Positions 55,907 through 64,000 of a DNA stretch of 64,000 bases are shown in pieces. The position numbers and the translations under genes are program-made. Every line of letters begins with the position of its first letter. The first letter of the stretch is position 1. Source of the DNA: Marinobacter sp. THAF197a (GTDB taxonomy: Bacteria; Pseudomonadota; Gammaproteobacteria; Pseudomonadales; Oleiphilaceae); assembly GCF_009363275.1 (NCBI RefSeq), contig NZ_CP045324.1, positions 1,488,001 to 1,552,000 on the forward strand, read 5' to 3'. Below the pieces are notes generated by a model, which worked only from the letters and a program-made list of their open reading frames with translations, was not told where the DNA came from and did not search any database.

Positions 55907-56375
55907 CAGTAAGCGGCTTCAGATTCTCAAGGCACTGACTACACACCTTGAGACATTGGTCAATTATGACGTGAACGGGAAGGTGTGGCGTGGTCGGACA
56001 CGGCCGGCAGATGAAAGCGATCAACCGTTCATCTGCATGTTTGAAATGCCACCGGAGTATGAAGATCAGGCGGATAACCTGGTGAGCTCAATGCCATGGT
56101 ACATCGGTCTACAGGGTTATATTCGACCGGACAAGACACATCCGACCGACCCTGCCCACAACTTCATGGCAGAAGTGAAGCAGAAGCTCGGGGAATTGGC
56201 GAACGACGGTGGTGCCGACCGTCCCGGGGAGAACTTCATGCTCGGTGGTCTCGTTGAGGACATCGAGGTTGATGGGGGTATGTGCTTTGAGGCTGATGAA
56301 ACAACCAATTGTTGTTATTTCGCTTTGAAGTTGACCCTGACCATAGCGGAAAATCTAGGAGACCCGTATGCGTAA
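55899..56375 (+). CDS. tail terminator U-like protein
   Basis: A 158-residue protein with GTG start inside the Z-like gene. Helical N-terminus (RLQILKALTTHLETLVNYDV) and beta-rich remainder ending YFALKLTLTIAENLGDPYA; this layout and position fit the hexameric tail terminator (lambda gpU, 131 residues). A perfect CAACCAATTGTTG lies within the codons at 56302, possibly by chance. Confidence 0.7.
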   Translation: MADSKRLQILKALTTHLETLVNYDVNGKVWRGRTRPADESDQPFICMFEMPPEYEDQADNLVSSMPWYIGLQGYIRPDKTHPTDPAHNFMAEVKQKLGELANDGGADRPGENFMLGGLVEDIEVDGGMCFEADETTNCCYFALKLTLTIAENLGDPYA

Positions 56376-56544
56376 GCAAGAAGAACAGACCCAGGAAGTG
56401 AAGTCTGGGGAAGTGGTCACTTCGCTCAAGGAATACACCCTGAAGGAAAAGATCACCTACAAAGGTGAATCCAAGGGTCCTGGGGCAAAAGTGAAGCTGA
56501 ATGCCCGACAGGCCGAGCGGCTGAAAGAGTCGGGGCACATTTAA
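56368..56544 (+). CDS. hypothetical tail-region protein, 58 residues
   Basis: Begins 8 bp inside the U-like gene with AGGAG 6 nt before the ATG, so it is well supported despite its size. The sequence starts MRKQEEQTQEVKSGEVVTSL and is rich in K and E (LKEKITYKGESKGPGAKVKL). Not recognised; it lies between the tail terminator and tail tube genes. Confidence 0.72.
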   Translation: MRKQEEQTQEVKSGEVVTSLKEYTLKEKITYKGESKGPGAKVKLNARQAERLKESGHI

Positions 56545-56564
56545 CCAAGTAGGAGATCGTGGCT

Positions 56565-57353
56565 ATGGCTACCGATAAAAAGAACTATGTGCTCGGGCGG
56601 GGCAAACTGTACTTTGACCCTTTCGCGCCGGGTACCAAAAACAAGACTGGTGAGCGTTACTTTGGTAACACCACCGAGTTCAACCTGAACGTGGAATCCG
56701 AAGCATTGGACCACTTCAACAGTGATGAAGGTGTCCGAACCAAGGATGACTCCGTTATCCTGGAACTGACCCGTACCGGGGCACTGACCACCGACAACAT
56801 CAACGAGGAAAACGCGGCTCTGTTCGTCCTCGGTGAAGTTTCTGACGTGGCCCAGACTGCAGACCCGGTTGTTTCTGAAGACCTCGGTACTCCGCTGCCA
56901 GACCGCTTCTATCAGTTGGGTGCAACGGCCGCTAACCCGCAGGGTGTCCGTGGTGTGACCGCTGTATCCATCACCGTTGACCCCGGTGGCACTGCCACTG
57001 CTGCGGTTGAAGGTACTGACTACACCCTGGATGCCGAACTGGGACGAATCTACATCCTGGAAGGCGGGGCGTTCGACGGCACCAAGGCGGCATCTGCGGA
57101 TTACACCCCTGAAGCCAACAGTCGTAAACGTGTGACCACCAACGCCGCCGCATCAGTGGAAGGCGCACTGCGGTTCGTGGCGTTCAACGCCAAGGGTAAG
57201 CAGAAGGATGTATACATTCCGTATGTGACCCTGCGACCGACCGGTGACTGGTCACTGAAAGGTGACGACTGGCAGAACATGGGCTTCTCTGTGGAAGTCG
57301 GTGAACTGGAAGGTATGGCTGCGATGTATATCGACGGTCGACCTGCGGCCTAA
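56565..57353 (+). CDS. major tail tube protein (V-like)
   Basis: A 262-residue tail tube subunit. The N-terminal NYVLGRGKLYFDPFAPGTKN and the TEFNLNVESEALDHFNSDEG stretch are typical of long-tail tube proteins; the C-terminal half has a bacterial Ig-like or jelly beta layout (VTAVSITVDPGGTATAAVEG). AGGAG lies about 10 nt before ATG 56565; GTG 56559 in frame is an alternative. It precedes the G/GT chaperone genes, as in lambda. Confidence 0.82.
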   Translation: MATDKKNYVLGRGKLYFDPFAPGTKNKTGERYFGNTTEFNLNVESEALDHFNSDEGVRTKDDSVILELTRTGALTTDNINEENAALFVLGEVSDVAQTADPVVSEDLGTPLPDRFYQLGATAANPQGVRGVTAVSITVDPGGTATAAVEGTDYTLDAELGRIYILEGGAFDGTKAASADYTPEANSRKRVTTNAAASVEGALRFVAFNAKGKQKDVYIPYVTLRPTGDWSLKGDDWQNMGFSVEVGELEGMAAMYIDGRPAA

Positions 57354-57357
57354 GTTA

Positions 57358-57370
57358 CAACCAATAATAG
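57358..57370. promoter_or_regulatory. degenerate CAAC/GTTG-like site
   Basis: CAACCAATAATAG keeps the left arm only. It fills the 29-bp gap between the tube and chaperone genes, so it may be a decayed member of the family. Confidence 0.3.
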
Positions 57371-57382
57371 GGCGATCAACCC

Positions 57383-57844
57383 ATGACTGATTTTCTCTAC
57401 AACACTCAGGAAATTAAGTGGGGCAGAGAAGGTAGTGAAAAGGTCCTGACTGTTCGAGGATTGAGCACTCAGGACCTCACCATTGCCATTCGTACCCACA
57501 AGGATTCACTAACCAAGGCGTTCCAGATGGCAGAGGGACGGCTTGAGAACAACAGCGATTTGAGCGAGTTCGGCTTGGAACTGATGGAACAGTTCCCCGG
57601 GTTGGTAGCTCAACTGATCGCCCTGGCTACCGATAAGCCGAACCGGGCCGGGGAGATTGAACGTCTCCCTGCGCCTGTTCAACTCCGGCTGATGCTGGCG
57701 GTCTACGAGCTCACCATTGAGGACACGGGAGGTCTTCAGGATTTTTTGCAACAAGTGTTCGCGATCCTGGACCGGATCAAAGCGACGACCCACTCGCTGA
57801 ATTCGCGTCCGAAACCGGCGATGGAAGCGAACACTGGTACTTAA
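57383..57844 (+). CDS. tail assembly chaperone, short form (G-like)
   Basis: A 153-residue zero-frame product. It begins MTDFLYNTQEIKWGREGSEK and is mostly helical (ELMEQFPGLVAQLIALATDK). Such proteins bind the tape measure during tail assembly. A slippery heptamer at 57742-57748 lets some ribosomes leave this frame and make the longer GT form. Position between the tube and tape-measure genes is diagnostic. Confidence 0.82.
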   Translation: MTDFLYNTQEIKWGREGSEKVLTVRGLSTQDLTIAIRTHKDSLTKAFQMAEGRLENNSDLSEFGLELMEQFPGLVAQLIALATDKPNRAGEIERLPAPVQLRLMLAVYELTIEDTGGLQDFLQQVFAILDRIKATTHSLNSRPKPAMEANTGT

Positions 57845-58068
57845 CTCTACGCCGGTGCGTCAGTGCGCTCAAATCCAACGGGCACCCTGACGCACACCTT
57901 TACCCGGTGGGTACGTTGCTGGTCGAGACAAGGCTGACGGAAGAACACCTCAACAGGCAACTGGCAACGACGGCCATTGCCACACAGGCGGCGATAGGGT
58001 CTGTCCTTTCCAAGGAAGGGCACAAGGCATTCAAGCAGCTAATTGAGAGGTTGACCGATGGCAACTAA
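57383..58068 (+). CDS. tail assembly chaperone, frameshifted long form (GT-like)
   Basis: T-TTT-TTG at 57742-57748 is a canonical X-XXY-YYZ site in phase with the G frame. After a -1 slip the reading continues open for about 107 codons, through DDPLAEFASETGDGSEHWYL and TLRRCVSALKSNGHPDAHLY, to TAA at 58066-58068. The extension is protein-like and has no start of its own. The T part links the chaperone-coated tape measure to tube subunits in lambda. The tape-measure ATG lies 11 bp before its end. Confidence 0.78.
57742..57748 (+). promoter_or_regulatory. -1 ribosomal frameshift site
   Basis: TTTTTTG in zero-frame codons gaT-TTT-TTG. tRNA re-pairing after a -1 slip would be on TTT and TTT. No obvious strong stimulatory hairpin was identified downstream by eye. 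Confidence 0.75.
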
Positions 58069-61000
58069 CAGAAAAGGCGATGTGGAACTCGTCGTCTCGG
58101 CCAAAAACGAAGCTACCCAGACCATCAACGAACTGGTCAAGTCTCTGGAAAACCTCGGCAAGGAAGCCGGCCAGTCTGGAATTGGTGGTCTGTTCCGAAA
58201 GCTGGCTAAGGCCAGTGGTGATACCACCAAGCGTCAGGACGAACTGACTGACGCTCTCAACCGCACTCGTCAGGCTCAGAATCAACTTCAGAAAGCGAAC
58301 GATGAGCGGGAGAAGGACCTGCAGCAACAGCGGGATTCTATCGACAAAACCCAACGCTCTCTGGACCGACTGAATGCCAAGTACCGGGAATACGCCGATG
58401 AAGCTCGGAAAGCCCGGACCCCTTCCGACTCCCTGGTGCAAACCTTCGAGAAGCAGCAACGTCGTCAGTCTGAACTGGCTCAGGCGGTTGATGAAACCGG
58501 CCGGCAACTGGGTGAAGCTCAAGCCCGGTTTGAGCAGAATCAGGGTGTTGATGAGACTGCTACCCGCAACATCGAGGACTACCGTCGTCGTGTGATTGAA
58601 CTGGGTGACTCCTGGCGGGAGACCACTCAGGCGGTGGCTCAGGCACAGAAGGTGCTCTCGCAACAGGCCAAGATTCGTGATACCGCTGATGCCGGCCAGA
58701 AGGATGCTCAGGCTCGTCTGGACAGTCTACGTCAGGAATTGAAGGTCGCCCGGGAGCTTGAGAAAGAACAGCGCCGGATCGTTCGTGAAGCCGACGAGGC
58801 GACAGATGAGCAGGTGCAGGCGAAGGAAGAAGCGATTGCTGCCACCAAGCGTTTGAAGGAACAGGTGGAGCAGCAAGTATTGGTGGAGCGTGAGGCCCGT
58901 GCAGAACGGAATGCATCCGCCAAGTCCTATCGTGACCAGAGTCGTGAAGTCGACAAGCTGGTGAAGCAGGCGGACAAACAGAAAACCGCCTACATCGACC
59001 TCAAGGCCGGCCTGGATGAGTATACCCGCGCCCAGGAGAAAGCCGGCACTGAGCGTCAACAGAAGAACATTGAAAAACTCACTGCCTCCCTGGAACAGTT
59101 GCAGACTCAGTACCAGGGTGCGGCCACTCGCCTTGAGAAAACTCAGGAGCGACTGAACAAAGCATCCGGCCCGGACCCGAGGGCGGTTCAGCGATTCGAG
59201 AACCTGCAGCAGAGTATCAAGGATACTGAAGCGGAGATCGTTGAGCAGACGGCCACTCTGGAAAAAATGCAGCGGGAGTACCAACAAGCCGGTGCGTCTG
59301 CTGACCAGTTGGCCCAGAAAGAACGGGAACTGGAACGGGTTACTGAACGACTGACCTCCGAGCAACGGGAGTTGCAGGCTGAGACCGGGAAGACCGCTAC
59401 TGCCACCGACCGGGCGGGGAAGGAAGCCGCTGAAGCCGCTCGTCGATTCCGCCTGTGGGGTGAAGACAGTCGCCAGGCACTCTCCTGGTTGCAGCGTATC
59501 CGGGGTGAACTCCTGTCCATCGCCGCAGCATATGGTGGTGTCTACGCCATCGGTGGTGCTGTCCGGTCGATCTATGACGCATCGGTGCTGACCCAGAAGG
59601 CCACGGCTAGACTTGCCGCCAAGTTCAACGGTGACTTCAACGCAATCGAGCAGGAAATCCGGTTCGTTCGGGAAGAAGCCGACCGACTGGGTATTGAGTT
59701 CGAGACCTTGCTTGAGCAGTACACCCGGTTCGTGAACAACGTGCCAGATGGTGTTCTGAACATTGATCAGATCAGGTTCACATTCACCGGTATTGCTGAA
59801 GCCTCCCGTGCTGCGGGCCTTGGTACCCAGGACATTCAATCGGTGTTCGTGGCCCTCGGACAAATTGCCGCCAAGGGTGCTGTGCAGCTTGAAGAACTCC
59901 GGCAACAACTCGGTGAACGAATCCCAGCCGCTATCGAGAATACGGCGAAAGGTCTGACTGAAATGACCGGGGAACTGGTCACCACGGAAGAATTGCTACA
60001 ACGGATTAACCGGGGTGAAGTGAGCTCCACAGCCATCGTTGCACTGGCACAATCATTGAGGTCTGAATTCGGGCCGGCGCTGGAAACCGCCCTTGATTCA
60101 CCTCTCGCTGCATTGGCCCGTTTCCGGAATACGCTCTATGACATCCGGATTGAGATTGCGAAGTCCGGGTTCATTGACCAACTCACCCAAGGATTGGAAG
60201 AACTCAACAAGGAAATGCGGACGCCGGAATTCCGCAATGGTATGAGAGAGTTTGCCAACGCATTGAGCGGTGTTGTTCAGTTCGGGGTTCTGGTCATCAA
60301 GAATCTGGACACCGTGACGGCAGCACTGAAGGCCCTGGTTGCCATCAAGGCGGCTGGCTACCTTCGCAGCGTGACCGCACAGATCGCTGCTATGAGCGCG
60401 GCATCCCTGACGGCCTCTCGTCAGGTGAAGACAGCAACAACCGCCGTGGGCAAGCTCCGTGGTGCTGTCATCGCTCTCTACAATGCTGTCCTACTTCTGC
60501 CGGCTGCGTTTTACGCTGGTCTCACGGTGGGTGATTACCTGCAGGACCAGTACCCGGAGCTCCGGAAGTTCGGCGCTACCCTGGTGGGTGTGTTTGAGAA
60601 ATCCATCATCCGTTCCAAGGAGACTTGGGATACCTTCCTAATCCAGATGGAGGGTGGCTGGAAATCCGTGGTGAAGGAAATCGCCCGGGCATTCGTGACT
60701 GTCATCCCAACGGTGATCTGGCGGTCAGTGGAAACAGTGGGTAACGCTGTTGGTCTTGTCAACGAATCATTGGGTAAGTCCATTCAGGAGTTCGCTGTTG
60801 GCTCACTGAACGAGGTGAACCAAGCCGCCGACGGTTTGATGGACAAGTTGCTCGATACCACTGACGTTGATGCGCTGATTGCCGAAGTCCGGAAGAAGGC
60901 AGATGCCGAGGCTGCAGCCGTTGACCAGATCATCACTCAGATGTTCTCCGACATCGACAAGCTCGGTGGTGATGTGGTTGAGCCGGAAGAAGGGAAGAAG

Positions 61001-62569
61001 GCTGGCCATGAGTACGGTGAGGAATTCCTGCAGGGCCTCCGGGAACTGGATTACTTCCAGACAGGTGTCAACGCCGGTAAAAGCCTGGGTGAAGGACTGC
61101 TGACCCAACTGAAGAACATTCGGGATGCCCTGGCTGAAGAATCAGCAACCGGCCTGGAAGACCGACTGAAGTTGATTGAAGCCGAGTTCAAGGACTTCAT
61201 GGAGGGCATCAGTCAGTTCCAGACTGAGGGTGACCAGAACATTCTGGAGATTCAGGAGAAAGCTCAGGAGCGGATTGGTCAACTGCGTGAGAACCAGAAC
61301 ATCGACGACGCGGTTCGCAAGCGGGAGATTGCCTCTATCGAAAAACGGGCAGCACAGGAGGTTGCCCAGATTCGTGAGAGCCAGTCGCTCCTGGCGGACG
61401 CCCCGCAGGTGGTCCAGCAGTTGATCAACATCCGGAAGGAGAAGGAACGCCAGAAGTACATTGACGAGCAGATCGAGAAGACCCAGAACCGCATCAACGG
61501 GTTGAACCAGGATCGCCAGGATGATCTGGACCGGGTGAATGAACTGGCACAGCTTGGGTTGATCAGCACTGAGGAACAGGGCGAGAAGGTCAACCAGATC
61601 AACACTGAAATGATCGGCAAGCTGAAGGAGGCTGTTCAGGAGGCCCGTAATCTGGCCGAGGCCACCGGTAACGCCGACTTGAGCCGTTTCGTCGATCAGT
61701 TCGATAACTTCGAGGAAGTAGAACGCCGTCGGGCCGCTCTGGAAGACCTCAACCGCCTGGAACAGCGGATCAATGATCAGTACAGCATCCGTGAGACCAA
61801 GCTGGACACGATCAATACGTTGCGTGAAACCGGTGCGATTGACGCGGCGACGGCAGAGCAGCGGGCTCGGACAATCCTAGATCAGAGTAATCAGACACTT
61901 GGTGAAATGATCGACAAGGCAATCACGCTGGCTGAGAAACTGGGTGATGAAGGACTGGTTGCCAACCTGAAGAACATGAAGGCGGGCCTGCAGGAGGTCA
62001 AAGACCAGTTGTTCTCAGGTGACCAGTTGGCGGAAGACTTTGCCTCGGGATTCACCAACGCTTTCAACCAGTTCATCGACGGGACAATGTCGATGGCCGA
62101 TGCCTTCCGGCAGTTCGCCGCGGACTTCCTACGTCAGATTGCGAACATGATTCTGCAGCAGATCATTTTCAACGCTGTGCGAGGGGCCATGGGTGGTGTG
62201 GCCGGAGGCTTGAACGCGGTCGTACCCACCAATCACACTGGGGGTATTGTAGGGCAGGATGGCAAAGGTCGCCTGGCAGACCTGAGTTGGTTCGCCGGCG
62301 CTGTCCGGTATCACTCCGGTGGTATCGCCGGCTTGAAGCCGAACGAGGTTCCGACAATACTTGAGAAGGGTGAGGAAGTGTTGACCGCGTCCGATCCGCG
62401 CCATAGAAACAACCAAGGGTCGGATAATCAATCAACAGGTGTTAAGATCATCAATGCAATCGACTCGTCTTCCATCGTTTCTGAGGGTTTGAACAGTGCT
62501 CAGGGTCAGAAGGCGATTATCAATTTCATTCGGGCCAACAAGGCCCAGGTTAAATCGGTGCTTGCGTAA
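58058..62569 (+). CDS. tail tape measure protein
   Basis: A 1503-residue tape measure, the longest product in the window, which sets tail length. Residues 1-460 are almost continuous coiled coil, rich in Q, E, K and R. Hydrophobic segments follow near 478-505 (LLSIAAAYGGVYAIGGAV) and 800-830 (VIALYNAVLLLPAAFYAGLT), as in other tape measures that enter the membrane. A second coiled coil spans about 1020-1340. The end resembles lambda gpH (FRQFAADFLRQIANMILQQI). Its ATG overlaps the GT frame; it ends TAATG with the next gene. Confidence 0.93.
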   Translation: MATNRKGDVELVVSAKNEATQTINELVKSLENLGKEAGQSGIGGLFRKLAKASGDTTKRQDELTDALNRTRQAQNQLQKANDEREKDLQQQRDSIDKTQRSLDRLNAKYREYADEARKARTPSDSLVQTFEKQQRRQSELAQAVDETGRQLGEAQARFEQNQGVDETATRNIEDYRRRVIELGDSWRETTQAVAQAQKVLSQQAKIRDTADAGQKDAQARLDSLRQELKVARELEKEQRRIVREADEATDEQVQAKEEAIAATKRLKEQVEQQVLVEREARAERNASAKSYRDQSREVDKLVKQADKQKTAYIDLKAGLDEYTRAQEKAGTERQQKNIEKLTASLEQLQTQYQGAATRLEKTQERLNKASGPDPRAVQRFENLQQSIKDTEAEIVEQTATLEKMQREYQQAGASADQLAQKERELERVTERLTSEQRELQAETGKTATATDRAGKEAAEAARRFRLWGEDSRQALSWLQRIRGELLSIAAAYGGVYAIGGAVRSIYDASVLTQKATARLAAKFNGDFNAIEQEIRFVREEADRLGIEFETLLEQYTRFVNNVPDGVLNIDQIRFTFTGIAEASRAAGLGTQDIQSVFVALGQIAAKGAVQLEELRQQLGERIPAAIENTAKGLTEMTGELVTTEELLQRINRGEVSSTAIVALAQSLRSEFGPALETALDSPLAALARFRNTLYDIRIEIAKSGFIDQLTQGLEELNKEMRTPEFRNGMREFANALSGVVQFGVLVIKNLDTVTAALKALVAIKAAGYLRSVTAQIAAMSAASLTASRQVKTATTAVGKLRGAVIALYNAVLLLPAAFYAGLTVGDYLQDQYPELRKFGATLVGVFEKSIIRSKETWDTFLIQMEGGWKSVVKEIARAFVTVIPTVIWRSVETVGNAVGLVNESLGKSIQEFAVGSLNEVNQAADGLMDKLLDTTDVDALIAEVRKKADAEAAAVDQIITQMFSDIDKLGGDVVEPEEGKKAGHEYGEEFLQGLRELDYFQTGVNAGKSLGEGLLTQLKNIRDALAEESATGLEDRLKLIEAEFKDFMEGISQFQTEGDQNILEIQEKAQERIGQLRENQNIDDAVRKREIASIEKRAAQEVAQIRESQSLLADAPQVVQQLINIRKEKERQKYIDEQIEKTQNRINGLNQDRQDDLDRVNELAQLGLISTEEQGEKVNQINTEMIGKLKEAVQEARNLAEATGNADLSRFVDQFDNFEEVERRRAALEDLNRLEQRINDQYSIRETKLDTINTLRETGAIDAATAEQRARTILDQSNQTLGEMIDKAITLAEKLGDEGLVANLKNMKAGLQEVKDQLFSGDQLAEDFASGFTNAFNQFIDGTMSMADAFRQFAADFLRQIANMILQQIIFNAVRGAMGGVAGGLNAVVPTNHTGGIVGQDGKGRLADLSWFAGAVRYHSGGIAGLKPNEVPTILEKGEEVLTASDPRHRNNQGSDNQSTGVKIINAIDSSSIVSEGLNSAQGQKAIINFIRANKAQVKSVLA

Positions 62570-63531
62570 TGGCTTGGGAAACGGGAACTGCTGCGAACCA
62601 CGTTGATCTGTTCAACAAGATCAGGGATTTCCTGACGACGAACACCGATCTGGTGAACGCCGGGGAGAACTGGACACAGGTGCTCGGGCCATCGGGTACC
62701 CTGGTTCACGGGGATCAGATTACCCTGAAGGGACCAGGGTTGACCGGTACGGACAACATTTACTTCGGCATGGACACGTTTGAAGACTCCGGTGCGGACA
62801 CCTACAACATGCGGTTCTGGGGTCATGCGGGCTTCTCTGTGAACCAGGCACCACGTTCCCAGGCTCTCATGTCGCCGGATCAGTACGTGTTGTTGTGGAA
62901 TCAACCCATGACGTACTGGATTGTCGGGAATGGTCGACGATGGATGCTGGCGGTCAAGGTAGCCACAGTGTACTCATCGGCATACTGCGGATTTATCATG
63001 CCTTATGGGTCACCGAGTGAATACCCATACCCGATGCTGGTGGCTGGTATAGCAATGGGTAACTACAGATGGAGCGATGAAGACGCCCGCAACCGATTTT
63101 TCGCCAGTCCGGGTTACAACACCATGGCTTTGTATTATCCAGACAATGTTTGGCGTCGGGTTGGTAATTACAGGAACAACGGTGTTAACAATGAAGTAGT
63201 GGGTGGCAATACGGGTGACCACTCCGCTTATATGTTCCCGACTAGAAACTACAGCGACATGTTCAGAAACAGCCCAACGGATGAAGAGATTACGTTCAAC
63301 ACAGGTAAGTGTTTTGACGGTTCATACCTTCTCAGGGATTTGACCATAATATCATCTGCACAGGGTGGCCCGTATCACGCCATGATGGGTGTATTGGATG
63401 GGGCATACTGGGTCTCTGGTCGGGAGAACTCATCGGAAAACATCGTAGTAAAGGATGGTGTTGACCATCTTGTTGTTCAAAACCTGTTCCGTAATGGTTT
63501 CAGGGACTACATGGCACTGAGGTTGCAGTGA
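62569..63531 (+). CDS. distal tail or virion structural protein, 320 residues
   Basis: Not recognised by name. It begins MAWETGTAANHVDLFNKIRD, is rich in Y, W, G and N and poor in charge, as expected for a beta-structured virion protein. It has TAATG and TGATG overlaps with its neighbours. The short N-terminal helix followed by a WTQV or WTVH-type strand is shared with the next gene, suggesting the two are distant paralogues. Confidence 0.68.
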   Translation: MAWETGTAANHVDLFNKIRDFLTTNTDLVNAGENWTQVLGPSGTLVHGDQITLKGPGLTGTDNIYFGMDTFEDSGADTYNMRFWGHAGFSVNQAPRSQALMSPDQYVLLWNQPMTYWIVGNGRRWMLAVKVATVYSSAYCGFIMPYGSPSEYPYPMLVAGIAMGNYRWSDEDARNRFFASPGYNTMALYYPDNVWRRVGNYRNNGVNNEVVGGNTGDHSAYMFPTRNYSDMFRNSPTDEEITFNTGKCFDGSYLLRDLTIISSAQGGPYHAMMGVLDGAYWVSGRENSSENIVVKDGVDHLVVQNLFRNGFRDYMALRLQ

Positions 63532-64000
63532 TGGCTTATCAAAATATCCCTGTTACAGATGGTTATCAGGTGGTTCAGCAGATTGCGAATTTCGCGTCGA
63601 ATGTCGGGTGGACGGTACATCGAAATTCAGATCAGGTTGATGGTCCAAGTACACATCGTGAAGTGACTCTGTCCTTCAATGGGTACCCGGGCTACGTAAC
63701 TCTTGCCGGGTACCCGGGTACCGGAGGTATAAGACTGAATGGACACCGATCATTCGACAACACCAAAAGATGGTGGGAGCAACCGGATCAATTCCTTGCA
63801 TATAACGGTGACGGGAATTATCAAGATGATTATAACGAGTACACAACACGATGTTTCGTGGAACTTCGTGTAACCCCAATCCTCTCTGTTCACCTCTTCG
63901 GGGGGAACTCTCCGACTCCTTACCTGTATGCTGCAGTAGAGAAGGAGCCAGGGTATTACCGGCACTTGGTAATTGGTCATCTTCAGAAGTTCGGAACGGC
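63531..64000 (+). CDS. distal tail or virion structural protein, cut by the window edge
   Basis: Starts with ATG overlapping the previous stop (TGATG) and is open to the right edge, so at least 156 residues are coded. It begins MAYQNIPVTDGYQVVQQIAN and continues FASNVGWTVHRNSD; a GYPGYVTLAGYPGTGG stretch follows. The first 40 residues resemble the preceding protein in layout. Function unknown; a distal tail role is inferred from position. Confidence 0.65.
   Translation, partial: MAYQNIPVTDGYQVVQQIANFASNVGWTVHRNSDQVDGPSTHREVTLSFNGYPGYVTLAGYPGTGGIRLNGHRSFDNTKRWWEQPDQFLAYNGDGNYQDDYNEYTTRCFVELRVTPILSVHLFGGNSPTPYLYAAVEKEPGYYRHLVIGHLQKFGT

Noticed and set aside
56302..56314. CAACCAATTGTTG inside the tail terminator gene
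   Set aside because: Perfect arms but within coding sequence, and the centre lacks the R at the last spacer position. Not counted as an operator, though binding is possible.

Overview
The window comes from a marine gammaproteobacterium, most likely Marinobacter or a close relative. This is inferred from gene content: a complete nqrABCDEF-apbE-nqrM sodium-pumping respiratory operon, the mfd / CsiV-family / methylthioinosine phosphorylase / extended-GAPDH neighbourhood shared with Pseudomonas, and a PsrA-type fatty-acid regulator. No 16S or tRNA gene was recognised.

Bases 1-26,087 are ordinary chromosome. They hold two rRNA guanine methyltransferases (rsmC end, rlmG), ribE, a membrane protein, psrA with two tandem operators, an L,D-transpeptidase, an MscS channel, an MTA/MTI phosphorylase, a CsiV-family protein, mfd, gap, the Na+-NQR operon with its flavin transferase and maturation factor, sthA, a GDPD phosphodiesterase, a DAHP synthase, a TerB-like protein, tal and dusA.

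From about 26,040 to the right edge lies a temperate siphovirus prophage, inserted at the 5' end of dusA; its right end, lysis genes and most tail-tip genes are outside the window. Layout: integrase flanked by six copies of an approximately 24-bp repeat (26.2-27.4 kb); a rightward AT-richer block of nine small unknown genes from a repressor-type promoter to a strong terminator (27.7-30.7 kb); an 8-bp tandem-repeat tract (30.75-30.9 kb); a leftward block of small genes and the HTH repressor (31.2-32.4 kb); a leftward replication and DNA-modification operon (32.6-43.4 kb: SNF2 helicase, deaminase-like protein, C5 methyltransferase with an overprinted second frame, VRR-NUC nuclease, SPPY methyltransferase, zinc-finger protein, DUF3310, family B DNA polymerase, dUTPase, exonuclease, DUF2815, DUF2800); a rightward HTH protein and primase-helicase (43.5-46.2 kb); a 0.6-kb control region; and a lambda-like morphogenesis run (46.8-64 kb: TerS, TerL, gpW, portal, protease/scaffold, D, E, connectors, Z, U, V, G/GT, tape measure, distal tail proteins).

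Three things stand out. The terminase large subunit carries a 140-residue mini-intein splitting its P-loop, with every residue of a class 3 (WCT) intein. A 13-bp dyad, CAACYNNNRGTTG, recurs in about 20 mostly intergenic places throughout the prophage, including between late structural genes, which suggests a genome-wide repressor network like the stoperators of mycobacteriophage L5. The C5 methyltransferase gene is read in two frames over about 0.8 kb, both of which look like real protein. Programmed -1 frameshifting (TTTTTTG) in the tail chaperone and an internal scaffold start in the protease gene are also visible.
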